NCBI RefSeq assembly: GCF_009360615.1
Contig: NZ_SPEY01000095.1
Span: 27,799 to 91,798, forward strand
Source: Comamonas sp.
Lineage (GTDB): Bacteria > Pseudomonadota > Gammaproteobacteria > Burkholderiales > Burkholderiaceae_C
Reading direction: 5' to 3'
Length of the DNA stretch: 64,000 nucleotides
Position numbers and translations under genes: made by a program. Position 1 is the stretch's first letter. Each line of letters begins with the position of its first letter. Positions 23,702 to 32,064 of the stretch are shown piece by piece. A model generated the notes under the pieces. That model saw only the letters and a program-made list of their open reading frames with translations. It ran no database searches and was not told the DNA's origin.

Positions 23702-24493
23702 ATGCCTTTGGCCGATCGCAACGAAGCCCGCATCGCGAGCGCTGCAAACATGGCTCCTCATTCCGGCCCCGAAGGCGGCGTGATCGCTGTGACACGCGCG
23801 CTGCAAGTCCTCGATGCCTTTGCCTTGGGCGAATCCCACCTGTCTCTGGCAGAGCTCAGCCGTCGGTGTGGACTGCACAAAACGACGGTGTTGCGGCTCG
23901 CGCGAACCCTGGCCATGTCGGGCTACATGGTTCAACGCGATGACGGTGAATGGCGCCTCGGACCCTCGACGGGTTGGCTAGGTGCGCGCTATCAGGCCGG
24001 CTTTGATGTGCAAAACGTGCTGGAGCCGGCCCTGCGCCTGCTCACCCAGAGCAGCGGGGAAAGTGCCGCGTTCTATGTCCGCGAAGGCAATGTGCGAACG
24101 TGTCTGGTCCGTGTCGAAGGACAGCAGGCATTGCGCCACCACGTGCGCATGGGCGAAGGGCTTCCTCTCGACCAGGGCTCGCCGGGCCGAGTGATCCTCG
24201 CGTTTTCCGGCGAGCCGGGACGAATATACGAGCAGATTCGCAAGCAAGGCTATCAATGGTCAATCGGCGAGCGCGAACCTGGGGTCTCGACCGTGTCTGC
24301 CCCGGTCTTCGGCATGAATCGAAGACTGCTGGGTTCAGTGTGCATTTCGGGACCGGAGCTGCGGCTGCCGCCGAACAAGCTGGAGCAACTGGCTCCTTCA
24401 GTCATGGATACGGCTCGCCAGCTTTCCTATGCGCTGGCGGGGAACACGGCCACCTCTGCGGCGGCGCTTTCGCCCAGCCGCTGGCATCCCTAA
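23702..24493 (+). CDS. IclR family transcriptional regulator
   Basis: The product is about 263 residues, starting MPLADRNEARIASAANMAPH. An IclR winged helix lies near residues 30-80 (LSLAELSRRCGLHKTTVLRL, ARTLAMSGYMVQRDD). The effector domain follows, with GSPGRVILAF, VSTVSAPVFG and the final LGSVCISGPELRLPP. It is divergent from the catabolic cluster and probably controls it in response to a pathway acid. Starts at 23633 (GTG) and 23750 are alternatives. Confidence 0.88.
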   Translation: MPLADRNEARIASAANMAPHSGPEGGVIAVTRALQVLDAFALGESHLSLAELSRRCGLHKTTVLRLARTLAMSGYMVQRDDGEWRLGPSTGWLGARYQAGFDVQNVLEPALRLLTQSSGESAAFYVREGNVRTCLVRVEGQQALRHHVRMGEGLPLDQGSPGRVILAFSGEPGRIYEQIRKQGYQWSIGEREPGVSTVSAPVFGMNRRLLGSVCISGPELRLPPNKLEQLAPSVMDTARQLSYALAGNTATSAAALSPSRWHP

Positions 24494-25082
24494 TCCTGTG
24501 CATGCCCGGCAATGCCTCACCTGTTGGCCGAGGCGTCGAAGAGCGCTGCCCGCAGCGTCGGCGGCGTTCACAGCGTCCCCAGAGGGCGCTCACCGGCAGC
24601 CACCGGGCATGGATGACGATGCGCAGCCCGCATCACCGAGGCAGCCTCCCGGCTGCCAGTATCTTGGACCTCCATGCGCATCGGTCCGTGAACTTCATGC
24701 CTGCAGTGCCAGGCCATGCAGTCAGCCCCTCCGTGCAGGTTCGGCACACTGCTCTCGAATCCCGAGAAGCGGCACAGCGCAAAAAGCCTGAGACAGACCG
24801 CGCAAGCCCAGACAGATGCCACGACATCCACGATGCCAGGGTTGGCGCTGTGGTACGTCGCTTTGCTGAAAGACCTGCCTTCAGGAATTTTCCTCGAAAT
24901 CAATCACATTCATTTGCAATCCGCTCTTCGGAGCTCTGCAAATATCCAATCAAATCAAACATTTAAAATCCCGCCCTCTGCCGAAATACCCAACCCGGCG
25001 CAAAAAGCAGCAGGCCCTGGAAAAATCGGCACCAGCGGCCAGCGCCCTGAAAAAACCAACAAAAGCTGTGGGAACTTTGTCT
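24494..25082. other. Intergenic stretch without a convincing gene
   Basis: About 590 bases separate iclR and rpoH. Open frames here lack protein-like composition or are extensions of shadow frames. ATTTGCA at 24912-24918 and TGCAAAT at 24937-24943 form an inverted repeat whose loop contains CCG...CGG. The last 100 bases are AT-richer and lead to the CIRCE element. Confidence 0.6.
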
Positions 25083-25109
25083 TTAGCACTCCCTCTAACG
25101 GAGTGCTAA
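25083..25109. promoter_or_regulatory. CIRCE element (HrcA operator) upstream of rpoH
   Basis: TTAGCACTC at 25083-25091, a nine-base spacer, and GAGTGCTAA at 25101-25109 reproduce the CIRCE consensus without mismatch. CIRCE is the operator of the heat-shock repressor HrcA. It ends about 30 bases before the chosen rpoH start, so HrcA would block rpoH transcription or its leader. Confidence 0.93.
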
Positions 25110-25140
25110 TATGAAGATCATGGAAGAAAGGAAACCTGCA

Positions 25141-26085
25141 ATGAAAACTGCCTCCGGCGCCATTGCTACTGCCCTGGCGCCCGCGAACCCCTGGGCGCTG
25201 GTACCTCCGCTGGGCAACCTGGATGCCTATATCTCGGCGGTCAATCGTATGCCAATGCTCACCCTTGAGGAAGAGCAGGACTACGCTCGCAAGCTCAAAG
25301 AACACAATGATCTGGACGCCGCCGGGCGTCTGGTGATGTCTCACCTGCGTCTGGTCGTCTCCATCTCGCGCCAGTACCTGGGCTATGGCCTGCCTCACGG
25401 CGACCTGATTCAGGAAGGCAATGTGGGCCTGATGAAGGCTGTCAAACGCTTCGACCCTGATCAGGGTGTGCGTCTGGTCAGCTACGCCATGCACTGGATC
25501 AAGGCGGAAATCCACGAATACATTCTGAAGAACTGGCGCATGGTCAAGGTCGCCACGACCAAGGCCCAGCGCAAGCTGTTCTTCAATCTGCGCTCGATGA
25601 AGCATGAGCTGAAGTCCGATGCCGCCATGGCCGACGATGAACTGGCCCTGCGCGAAACCCTGACCTCGAACGAAATTGACGCTGTCGCTGCCAAGCTCAA
25701 CGTCAAGCGCGAGGAAGTCATCGAGATGGAAACCCGTCTGGCCGGCGGCGATGTGCTGCTGGATCCTTCTCCCAGCGACGACGGAGAGCAGGCCTTCGGC
25801 CCCATCGCCTACCTGGCCGACGCCAGCCACGAGCCTACCGCCATGCTTGAATCGCGTCAGCGCGATCATCTGGCGACCGATGGTCTGGTCATGGCCCTGG
25901 AGGGCCTGGATGACCGCAGCCGCCGCATCGTTGAAGAGCGCTGGCTCAAGGTCAATGACGACGGCTCCGGCGGCATGACGCTGCATGAGCTGGCTGCCGA
26001 ATATGGCGTGAGCGCCGAGCGCATTCGCCAGATTGAAGTAGCCGCCATGAAAAAGATGAAAAAAGCGCTGGCCGAGTTTGCGTAA
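25141..26085 (+). CDS. rpoH: Heat-shock sigma factor RpoH (sigma-32)
   Basis: The product is about 314 residues, starting MKTASGAIATALAPANPWAL. It has the region 2 block MSHLRLVVSISRQYLGYGLP and HGDLIQEGNVGLMKAVKRFD, the RpoH box QRKLFFNLR, and the region 4 helix-turn-helix LHELAAEYGVSAERIRQIEV. It directs RNA polymerase to heat-shock promoters. I chose the ATG at 25141 because AAGGAAA precedes it; an ATG at 25111 sits next to the CIRCE element. A CIRCE operator upstream suggests added control by HrcA. Confidence 0.95.
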   Translation: MKTASGAIATALAPANPWALVPPLGNLDAYISAVNRMPMLTLEEEQDYARKLKEHNDLDAAGRLVMSHLRLVVSISRQYLGYGLPHGDLIQEGNVGLMKAVKRFDPDQGVRLVSYAMHWIKAEIHEYILKNWRMVKVATTKAQRKLFFNLRSMKHELKSDAAMADDELALRETLTSNEIDAVAAKLNVKREEVIEMETRLAGGDVLLDPSPSDDGEQAFGPIAYLADASHEPTAMLESRQRDHLATDGLVMALEGLDDRSRRIVEERWLKVNDDGSGGMTLHELAAEYGVSAERIRQIEVAAMKKMKKALAEFA

Positions 26086-26133
26086 ACGCCAACTTGCGCA
26101 CCAGGTCACTAAAAGGCTGAAATGCTGAACCTC

Positions 26134-26165
26134 AAACCCGGATAATTTCCGGGTTTTTTATTTTT
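26134..26165 (+). terminator. Rho-independent terminator after rpoH
   Basis: AAACCCGGA at 26134-26142 pairs with TCCGGGTTT at 26148-26156 and is followed by a T-rich run to about 26165. It lies about 50 bases after the rpoH stop. Confidence 0.85.
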
Positions 26166-26227
26166 CGGAATCGATGCATGTTTTCATGCACACCGATCCC
26201 CCGTCAAGAATTCAAAAGAGACCTGCC

Positions 26228-27226
26228 ATGCCTATTCGCACTTCGCAAATTCTGAAGAATCTGTCTCGCCGCAGCCTGATCGCAGCTGGCGCCACCCTGG
26301 CAGCCACCGCCATGGCTCCGGCTGCACTGGCAGCCGACAACTGGCCCGACAAGCCCTTGCATCTGATCGTGGGCTTCCCCGCCGGCTCCTCACCCGACCT
26401 GACGGCCCGCGCACTGGCCGAGCCGCTGGAGAAAAAGCTGGGCCAGACCATCATCGTGGAAAACCGCGTGGGTGCGGGCGGCAACATTGCCGGGGAATAT
26501 GTGGCCAAGGCCGACGGCTACACCTTCAGCGTGATGATCAACGGCAATATGACCATTGCCAAGATGCTCAACCCCGCGGTGCGCTATGACCCCCTGAAGG
26601 ATCTGCAGCCCGTGAGCCTGATCGGCGTGGCGCCTCTGGTACTGGTAGCCCCCTCGTCGGCCCCCCAGGGCAAGGCCTTCATGGAAGCGGCCGCCAAGGC
26701 TGGCGACAAATGGAGCTACGGCTCTCCCGGCGTCGGCACCGTGGGCCATCTGGGCATGGAACTGCTCAAGAGCCGCTCGGCCATCAAGGCCGTGCATGTG
26801 CCCTATACAGGCTACCCCCAGGTGTTCAACGGCATTCAGGGCGGTGACTTGAAGCTGTCCATGCTGCCACCGGCGCTGGCCATGGCACAGATTCAGGCCG
26901 GCAAGCTGCACGGCATTGGCGTGACCTCTGCTGCACGCAGTCCGCTGGCTCCCGGCCTGCCCAGCCTCAAGGAACTCGGCGTCAACAACTTTGATCTGGA
27001 AATCTGGAACGCCGTAGCGGCACCCCGCTCCATGCCCAAGGCCCATGTGGACAAGCTGGCAGCCGCCGTCAGCGAGATCGTGCGCACGCCAGAAATGCGC
27101 CAGAAGCTGTCCATGCAAGGCTGGCAAGCCGTGGGCAGTTCGCCCGAAGGCCTGAGCAACCGCATCCAGCAGGATGTGAAGGCGCTGGGCACCATCATTC
27201 GCGAGCAGGGCATCACGGCGCAATAA
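26228..27226 (+). CDS. Bug/TctC-type periplasmic solute-binding protein
   Basis: The product is about 332 residues, starting MPIRTSQILKNLSRRSLIAA with a Tat-like SRRSLI signal and cleavage near AALA. Bug motifs are LHLIVGFPAGSSPDLTARAL, VENRVGAGGNIAGEYVAKA and GSPGVGTVGHLGMELL. GAGACC precedes this ATG; an earlier ATG at 26174 lies close to the rpoH terminator. It stands alone, without TctAB genes, and the palindromic repeat follows its stop. Confidence 0.88.
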   Translation: MPIRTSQILKNLSRRSLIAAGATLAATAMAPAALAADNWPDKPLHLIVGFPAGSSPDLTARALAEPLEKKLGQTIIVENRVGAGGNIAGEYVAKADGYTFSVMINGNMTIAKMLNPAVRYDPLKDLQPVSLIGVAPLVLVAPSSAPQGKAFMEAAAKAGDKWSYGSPGVGTVGHLGMELLKSRSAIKAVHVPYTGYPQVFNGIQGGDLKLSMLPPALAMAQIQAGKLHGIGVTSAARSPLAPGLPSLKELGVNNFDLEIWNAVAAPRSMPKAHVDKLAAAVSEIVRTPEMRQKLSMQGWQAVGSSPEGLSNRIQQDVKALGTIIREQGITAQ

Positions 27227-27229
27227 ACA

Positions 27230-27306
27230 CGCCCCCTGAGCCGCTTTGCGGCTTCCCCCCAGGGGGACGACAGCCTCGCTGCGCGGCGGCGCTTGCTCGC
27301 TGTCAC
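27230..27306. repeat. Palindromic intergenic repeat (REP-like)
   Basis: CCCCCTGA, GCCGC-TTT-GCGGC, TTCCCCCC and AGGGGG form nested stems at 27232-27267, followed by a GC-rich GACGACAGCCTCGCTGCGCG segment. I know near-identical sequences between genes in Comamonadaceae genomes. It lies just after a stop codon and may act as a terminator or mRNA stabiliser. Confidence 0.6.
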
Positions 27307-27474
27307 GCAGATGCGGTGCGCCAGTTCTCCTCCATTCCACACGCTGACGCTACTCCGGGTATCAACGGGAGCTACTGCGGCGTCCTTTATCATGCGCCCG
27401 ACAGGCATGGGTTTACGCTATGCCTTCGGGCGCATTGTTGTTTCTGGGGCTGCGCCGCCGCTTTTGGAGCCTTC

Positions 27475-28218
27475 ATGGACGCTGGTACCTGGTTCACGCA
27501 GCTCAATGCCTGGCAAGTCATGGCTTTGGGTCTGGTTTTTTTCGGGGGTATTTATCTGCTGGGCGGCCTGTTCATGGGCATGCTGACAGGATTGCTGGCC
27601 CGCCGGGGCATCGGCAGGCCGCTGGATACGCGCCCGCTCAAGTCCGAACAACTGCGCCGCGAATGGCGCCAGTCCTTTCATTCCATACTGATCTTCGGCA
27701 TCGGCATGATCGTCCCCTGGGGCTTTCTGCAACTGGGCTGGGCCCGGCTCTCGCCCACCGCCAGCAGCGGACGCATTGCCCTGGAGATCTTTGCGCTGCT
27801 GATCTGGAACGATGTGCACTTCTGGATCAACCACCGCCTGCTGCACACCCGCCGTCTGGTGCGCTATCACGGTGACCATCATCGCTCGGTGGTGACCACA
27901 CCCTGGTCCACCTACAGCTTCCATCCCATAGAGGCCCTGATGCTGGGCAACATCATCTTGCTGCCGATGCTGGTGCATGACTTCTACTTCTGGTCGCTGG
28001 CCTCGGTGCCGGTATTGAGTCTGATCCTGAATCTGATCGGCCATTCCAACTACGATTTTTTTCCCAGAGTCTCCGACACGCACCCGCTGGCCGCCAGCCG
28101 CCGTCATCATCTGCACCACGCACGCCCCGCAGGCAACTATGGCTTTGCACTGGCTTTCATGGACCAGATCATGCGCACCAGGGTCACCGACAGTGCTCCA
28201 CACAGCCCCCGCCACTGA
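27475..28218 (+). CDS. Fatty acid hydroxylase / sterol desaturase family membrane protein
   Basis: The product is about 247 residues, starting MDAGTWFTQLNAWQVMALGL, with about four membrane segments. The diiron histidine clusters of the FA-hydroxylase superfamily are clear: NHRLLH and RYHGDHHRS in the middle, GHSNYDF, and the late RRHHLHHAR. It would hydroxylate or desaturate a lipid or acyl chain in the inner membrane. GGAG lies six bases before the ATG. Its stop is followed at once by the ATG of the next gene, so it heads a tightly packed operon. Confidence 0.85.
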   Translation: MDAGTWFTQLNAWQVMALGLVFFGGIYLLGGLFMGMLTGLLARRGIGRPLDTRPLKSEQLRREWRQSFHSILIFGIGMIVPWGFLQLGWARLSPTASSGRIALEIFALLIWNDVHFWINHRLLHTRRLVRYHGDHHRSVVTTPWSTYSFHPIEALMLGNIILLPMLVHDFYFWSLASVPVLSLILNLIGHSNYDFFPRVSDTHPLAASRRHHLHHARPAGNYGFALAFMDQIMRTRVTDSAPHSPRH

Positions 28219-29139
28219 ATGAGCAGGCGCCGCTATCCCGTTCTGCGCCATTGGCGCGACTGGCAATCCGTGTTCTACATGCTGCTGCTGCCACTGCTGG
28301 TATGGTGGCAATGGAGCCGGGGCTTCAGCGTCATTCTCTACGGCGTCGAGCTGTTCCTGACCTTGGGGGTCGGCGTGATTCACCACAACCACACCCATGT
28401 GCGGATGTGGCGGGGGCGCTGGACCAACCGCCTGACCGATTACTGGCTGACCCTGCTTCAGGGCCATCCCACCTTTGTGTTCTGGCCCGCCCATGTGGCC
28501 AACCACCACCGCTTCCGCCACGGACCGCGCGATCTGGCGCGCACCTACCGGCCTGAATGGGGTGGCGATACCAACCATCTTTGGGGCTATCTGATTCACC
28601 CTGTGCAGGCGGCATTGGTGCTGTATCCGCTATTTTTTCGCTGGCTGAACAACCTGCGTCTGCACTGGCCCGGTGCCTTTCGCTACTGCATGGGGCAATA
28701 CCTGCTGTGGCTGGGCAGCTGGGGCTTTTTTCTCTGGCTGGACTGGCAGAAGGCCCTGATTTTCATCATCGTTCCCCAGTTGCACGGCCTGCACTGGCTG
28801 CTGGCCACCAACTATCTGCAGCATGCCCATGCCGACGGCCGGCCGCTGACCAGAGCACAGCGCAATACTCCAGGTATCGAGCTGAACTACGCGCGCAACT
28901 TTGAAGGCCTGGTCAACCCCCTGCTTTTTAATATTGGCCTGCACACCGCGCACCATGAATGCCCGCATGCCCACTGGTCTGAACTGAGCGGACTGCATGA
29001 GCGCATTTACCGCCAACGGGTCACTCCTGCATTGAACGAACGTGGCCTGCTGCCTTATATGGGACGCGTGTTTGTATTGGGTCTGGTCCGGCCCGCGGCA
29101 AGAACCGAGCCGCTGATGCCGCCCGACGCTGTGAAGTAA
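28219..29139 (+). CDS. Membrane fatty acid desaturase
   Basis: This 306-residue protein has three histidine boxes typical of acyl desaturases: HHNHTH near residue 55, HVANHHRFRH near 92 and HTAHHECPHAHW near 263. Hydrophobic segments lie between them. It would introduce a double bond or hydroxyl group into an acyl chain using two iron ions. The gene begins directly after the stop of the hydroxylase gene, and 17 bases separate it from the ketoacyl synthase gene. Substrate and product are unknown. Confidence 0.85.
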   Translation: MSRRRYPVLRHWRDWQSVFYMLLLPLLVWWQWSRGFSVILYGVELFLTLGVGVIHHNHTHVRMWRGRWTNRLTDYWLTLLQGHPTFVFWPAHVANHHRFRHGPRDLARTYRPEWGGDTNHLWGYLIHPVQAALVLYPLFFRWLNNLRLHWPGAFRYCMGQYLLWLGSWGFFLWLDWQKALIFIIVPQLHGLHWLLATNYLQHAHADGRPLTRAQRNTPGIELNYARNFEGLVNPLLFNIGLHTAHHECPHAHWSELSGLHERIYRQRVTPALNERGLLPYMGRVFVLGLVRPAARTEPLMPPDAVK

Positions 29140-29156
29140 AAACCTGTTGAGGATCT

Positions 29157-31091
29157 ATGCCCGTCGCCTATTCCAAGGTCTATCTGCAATCTGCCGGCAT
29201 GTTTCTGCCCGGTGCCCCGGTGGACAACGCTGGCATGGATGCGTTTGTCGCACCGCTGAACCGCATCTCCGAGCGCATCAAGCGCCGCATTCTGGCCGAA
29301 AACGGCATCCAGACTCGCCACTACGCGATTGATGGCGAAGGCCAGACGGTGTTCAGCAACGCCCGCATGGCGGCTGGCGCGATCGAAGAGACCCTGGCCC
29401 TGGCGGGCAAGAAGCTCTCCGATATCGGCTTTCTGTCCAGCGGATCTTCGGGAGGCGATGCGCTGATGCCCGGCTTTGCCAGCATGATCCAGGGCGAGAT
29501 GGCCGCCCCCCCCATGGAAACGCTGTCCGTGCATGGGGTCTGCGCCGCCAGTGTGGGTGCCATGCAAGCCGCTGCCATGGCCGTGGAAAGCGGCGCCCAT
29601 GCGCTGGCCCTGTCGGTGGCCAGCGAAATGCCCTCGCGTCTGTTCAAGCGTTCGCGCTTTGCGGCCCAGGGCTATGACACCGACTTTGATGCCCACTTTC
29701 TGCGCTGGATGCTGTCCGACGGCGCAGGCGCGGTGCTGCTGGGCGGACCCAGGGCCCTGCCCCAGGCCAACGGACTGCGCCTCCGGCTCAAATGGACGCA
29801 CCAGCGCAGCTTTGCCGGCGACTACCCCGTGTGCATGCAGCTGGGCATGACGGCCGATCGTGGCAAAAGCCATCTGGACTTCCCTGCCTGGGGCGATGCC
29901 GAGGCTGCAGGCGCTCTCGCACTGCGCCAGGACATTCGCCTGCTGCCGCATCTGTTCGATGTCTGCATCCACGAATATGCTGCCCTGGCCCACCAGGGCT
30001 GGTTGCCTGAACGCGGCATCGACCACTTTCTCTGCCACTACTCGTCGGAGCGCTTCATCCCCGTGGTCGACGAGCTGCTGGACAAGGCCCAGCTCGGCAT
30101 TCCACGCGAGCGCTGGTGGAGCAATCTGGCCTGGCGCGGCAACACGGGGGCCGCCTCGATCTTCATCATGCTGTCGGAGTTTCTGCAAAAACAGGGCCAG
30201 CGCCTGAAAGCCGGCGACACCGTGCTCTGCTTCATCCCTGAGTCGGGCCGTTTCACCGCAGGCTACATGCTATGGGAAGTCGAGCAGGACACGCATACGC
30301 AGAAAGCGAGCGAGACCACTTTCCCTCAAAACTCCGTGCAGATGTCGGTGCCAGCGGGTGACGCGCTTCCCGATGTTTCGAGCATCGCCGCACCGCACGA
30401 CCCGGCCACCGCGCCTGCACAGCTGGCGCCGCTGCTGACCGAGCTGGCCAGCATCTGGCAGGACTACCGCAGCAATGTCTGGCGCACGCCCCTGCTCCAG
30501 CGCATGCGCACGCGCCGGTTGCAGATCACCGACTATCTGCGCTGGATGAGCCACTGGATTCCCCAGGTGCGCGAAGGCAGTCTGTGGATGCGCGAAGGCG
30601 CGGCCTCGCTGACCGGAGACTACGCCACGCTGGCCTCGCTGATCGACCTGCATGCCGGCGAGGAGCAGAACGACTTCAAGATTCTGCACAGCGACTATCT
30701 GAAGGCAGGCGGCACCGAGACCGATATCCATCGCCTGCGCCGCAACCCCGGCGGCGAAGCGCTCAACGCCTATCTGCACAGCCTGGCTGCCACACCCAAC
30801 CCGATCGGCCTGCTGGGGGCCATCTACATCATCGAAGGCACGGGCCAGCGCATCGTGCCCAGCCTGCTGCCCCTGCTGCGCCAGAGCCTGCCGCTGCCGC
30901 CCGATGCCTTCCGCTTTCTCGAATACCACGGTGCCAACGACGAGAACCACCTGGAGCGCTGGCTGCTGGCCGTGCAGATGGCACTGGATCTGGACAGCGA
31001 GGGCACGGCGCAGCAGGCCATACTGCAGACGGCGCGCAGCACGGCCGCCATGTACCTGATGCAGTTCCAACATGTGCTGACCGAGCGCTAA
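29157..31091 (+). CDS. Fusion of ketoacyl-ACP synthase III and haem-oxygenase-like diiron domain
   Basis: This 644-residue protein has two parts. Residues 1-375 are a KAS III (FabH-like) domain with Cys129 in HGVCAAS, His294 in CHYSSER and Asn329 in RGNTGAAS, the expected triad. After a Pro/Ala-rich linker, residues 430-644 look like the helical haem-oxygenase-like iron enzymes (HDO, the fold of UndA). Possible ligands are in IDLHAGEEQND (about 497-505) and EYHGANDENHLERW (about 589-602). The first part would condense an acyl group with a malonyl unit; the second could oxidise the product. GAGGA precedes the ATG. No frameshift is visible, so the fusion looks genuine. Confidence 0.83.
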   Translation: MPVAYSKVYLQSAGMFLPGAPVDNAGMDAFVAPLNRISERIKRRILAENGIQTRHYAIDGEGQTVFSNARMAAGAIEETLALAGKKLSDIGFLSSGSSGGDALMPGFASMIQGEMAAPPMETLSVHGVCAASVGAMQAAAMAVESGAHALALSVASEMPSRLFKRSRFAAQGYDTDFDAHFLRWMLSDGAGAVLLGGPRALPQANGLRLRLKWTHQRSFAGDYPVCMQLGMTADRGKSHLDFPAWGDAEAAGALALRQDIRLLPHLFDVCIHEYAALAHQGWLPERGIDHFLCHYSSERFIPVVDELLDKAQLGIPRERWWSNLAWRGNTGAASIFIMLSEFLQKQGQRLKAGDTVLCFIPESGRFTAGYMLWEVEQDTHTQKASETTFPQNSVQMSVPAGDALPDVSSIAAPHDPATAPAQLAPLLTELASIWQDYRSNVWRTPLLQRMRTRRLQITDYLRWMSHWIPQVREGSLWMREGAASLTGDYATLASLIDLHAGEEQNDFKILHSDYLKAGGTETDIHRLRRNPGGEALNAYLHSLAATPNPIGLLGAIYIIEGTGQRIVPSLLPLLRQSLPLPPDAFRFLEYHGANDENHLERWLLAVQMALDLDSEGTAQQAILQTARSTAAMYLMQFQHVLTER

Positions 31092-31122
31092 CCACAAACA
31101 GCAAGAAGCACCGGGAGGACCC

Positions 31123-32061
31123 ATGAAGAACGAATTCAACGACCATGTCTGGGACGAGCGCGACCCCAGTCCCTGGCTGGCGCTCTACCTCGACCAGAGC
31201 ACGCCTCTGCCCGATGACGTCAAGGCCGCCTGGCTGCGCGACTGCAGCAGCAGCTCGCGCCAGTTCTTTCTGCCTGCCATGCGGCCGCTGGCGCGGCTGT
31301 CCATGATCATCATTCAGGCGCTGAAGATCTTTCTGCCCAAGCGCTGGTCACACTCCATGCTGCTGCACCGCCTGCTGGCCTTCGGCATGAAGAAATTTCT
31401 CTCGCCGGAGGCCAACTGGCTCATCATGCGGCACTTTCACCTGGGCTCCCAGGTACTGGCCTTCGTCGCAGCCAATGCCCCGACCAGGGTCAGCACCGCG
31501 CCCTTGATGCCCATGGAAATCGACGATGTGAAGGACGAGCTGTTTCTCAAGCACGACCTCAACCTCTTCAACTTCGTGATCCGCCTGAACAAGGCGCTGC
31601 GGGAGAACGGGCAGGAACTGGTGCCCGTGGCCGAGCCCGACTTTTCCATGATCCGCGAGCCCGAGCTCAGGCTCGAAGACATGCCGCGCGGGCGCTTCAA
31701 CGTCATCGACCTGCAAAGCGCCATCGAGCTCTACACACCCATCTACCAGTTGCTGCTGACCGACAACGACTTCTGGCGCGCCAGCAACTCGCTGCAGCTC
31801 GACGAAACCGTTGCCATCTACTGCGCCAAGATCCTGGCCTCTCCCGAGCATCTGGTGCTGCTCAACAACAAGCACCCCATGGTGCCGCTGTCCACGCTGT
31901 ATGCAGCCTACCGTCTGGTGCTGCACGGCCTCTCCACCGAGATGCTGCACTCGCTGCTGACACGCATGGCCAACGGCGAGCACCCTGTTCCCGCGCGCGA
32001 GCTGGCCAGGATGCACCGGGCCGCCGAGACGGTGATGGATCAGACAGCCGCACAAAGCTGA
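31123..32061 (+). CDS. Unrecognised protein in lipid-oxidation operon
   Basis: This 312-residue protein starts MKNEFNDHVWDERDPSPWLA. A hydrophobic stretch (ARLSMIIIQALKIFLP, about 58-73) could be a membrane anchor or a lipid-binding helix. The rest is helical, with LIMRHFHLGSQVLAFVAANA and ELFLKHDLNLFNFVIRLNKA. It contains several His, but I see no clear catalytic motif. CGGGAGG lies six bases before the ATG. Its constant neighbours are the desaturase and ketoacyl synthase fusion, so a role in handling the lipid substrate is plausible. I could not name the family. Confidence 0.68.
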   Translation: MKNEFNDHVWDERDPSPWLALYLDQSTPLPDDVKAAWLRDCSSSSRQFFLPAMRPLARLSMIIIQALKIFLPKRWSHSMLLHRLLAFGMKKFLSPEANWLIMRHFHLGSQVLAFVAANAPTRVSTAPLMPMEIDDVKDELFLKHDLNLFNFVIRLNKALRENGQELVPVAEPDFSMIREPELRLEDMPRGRFNVIDLQSAIELYTPIYQLLLTDNDFWRASNSLQLDETVAIYCAKILASPEHLVLLNNKHPMVPLSTLYAAYRLVLHGLSTEMLHSLLTRMANGEHPVPARELARMHRAAETVMDQTAAQS

Positions 32062-32064
32062 AAC

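Noticed and set aside
24100..24966. Rightward frame of 288 codons overlapping iclR and the rpoH upstream region
   Set aside because: The first part is out of frame with iclR, and the rest lacks protein character.
24955..26109. Leftward frame of 384 codons opposite rpoH
   Set aside because: It covers the CIRCE element and rpoH in reverse; no ribosome site or family.
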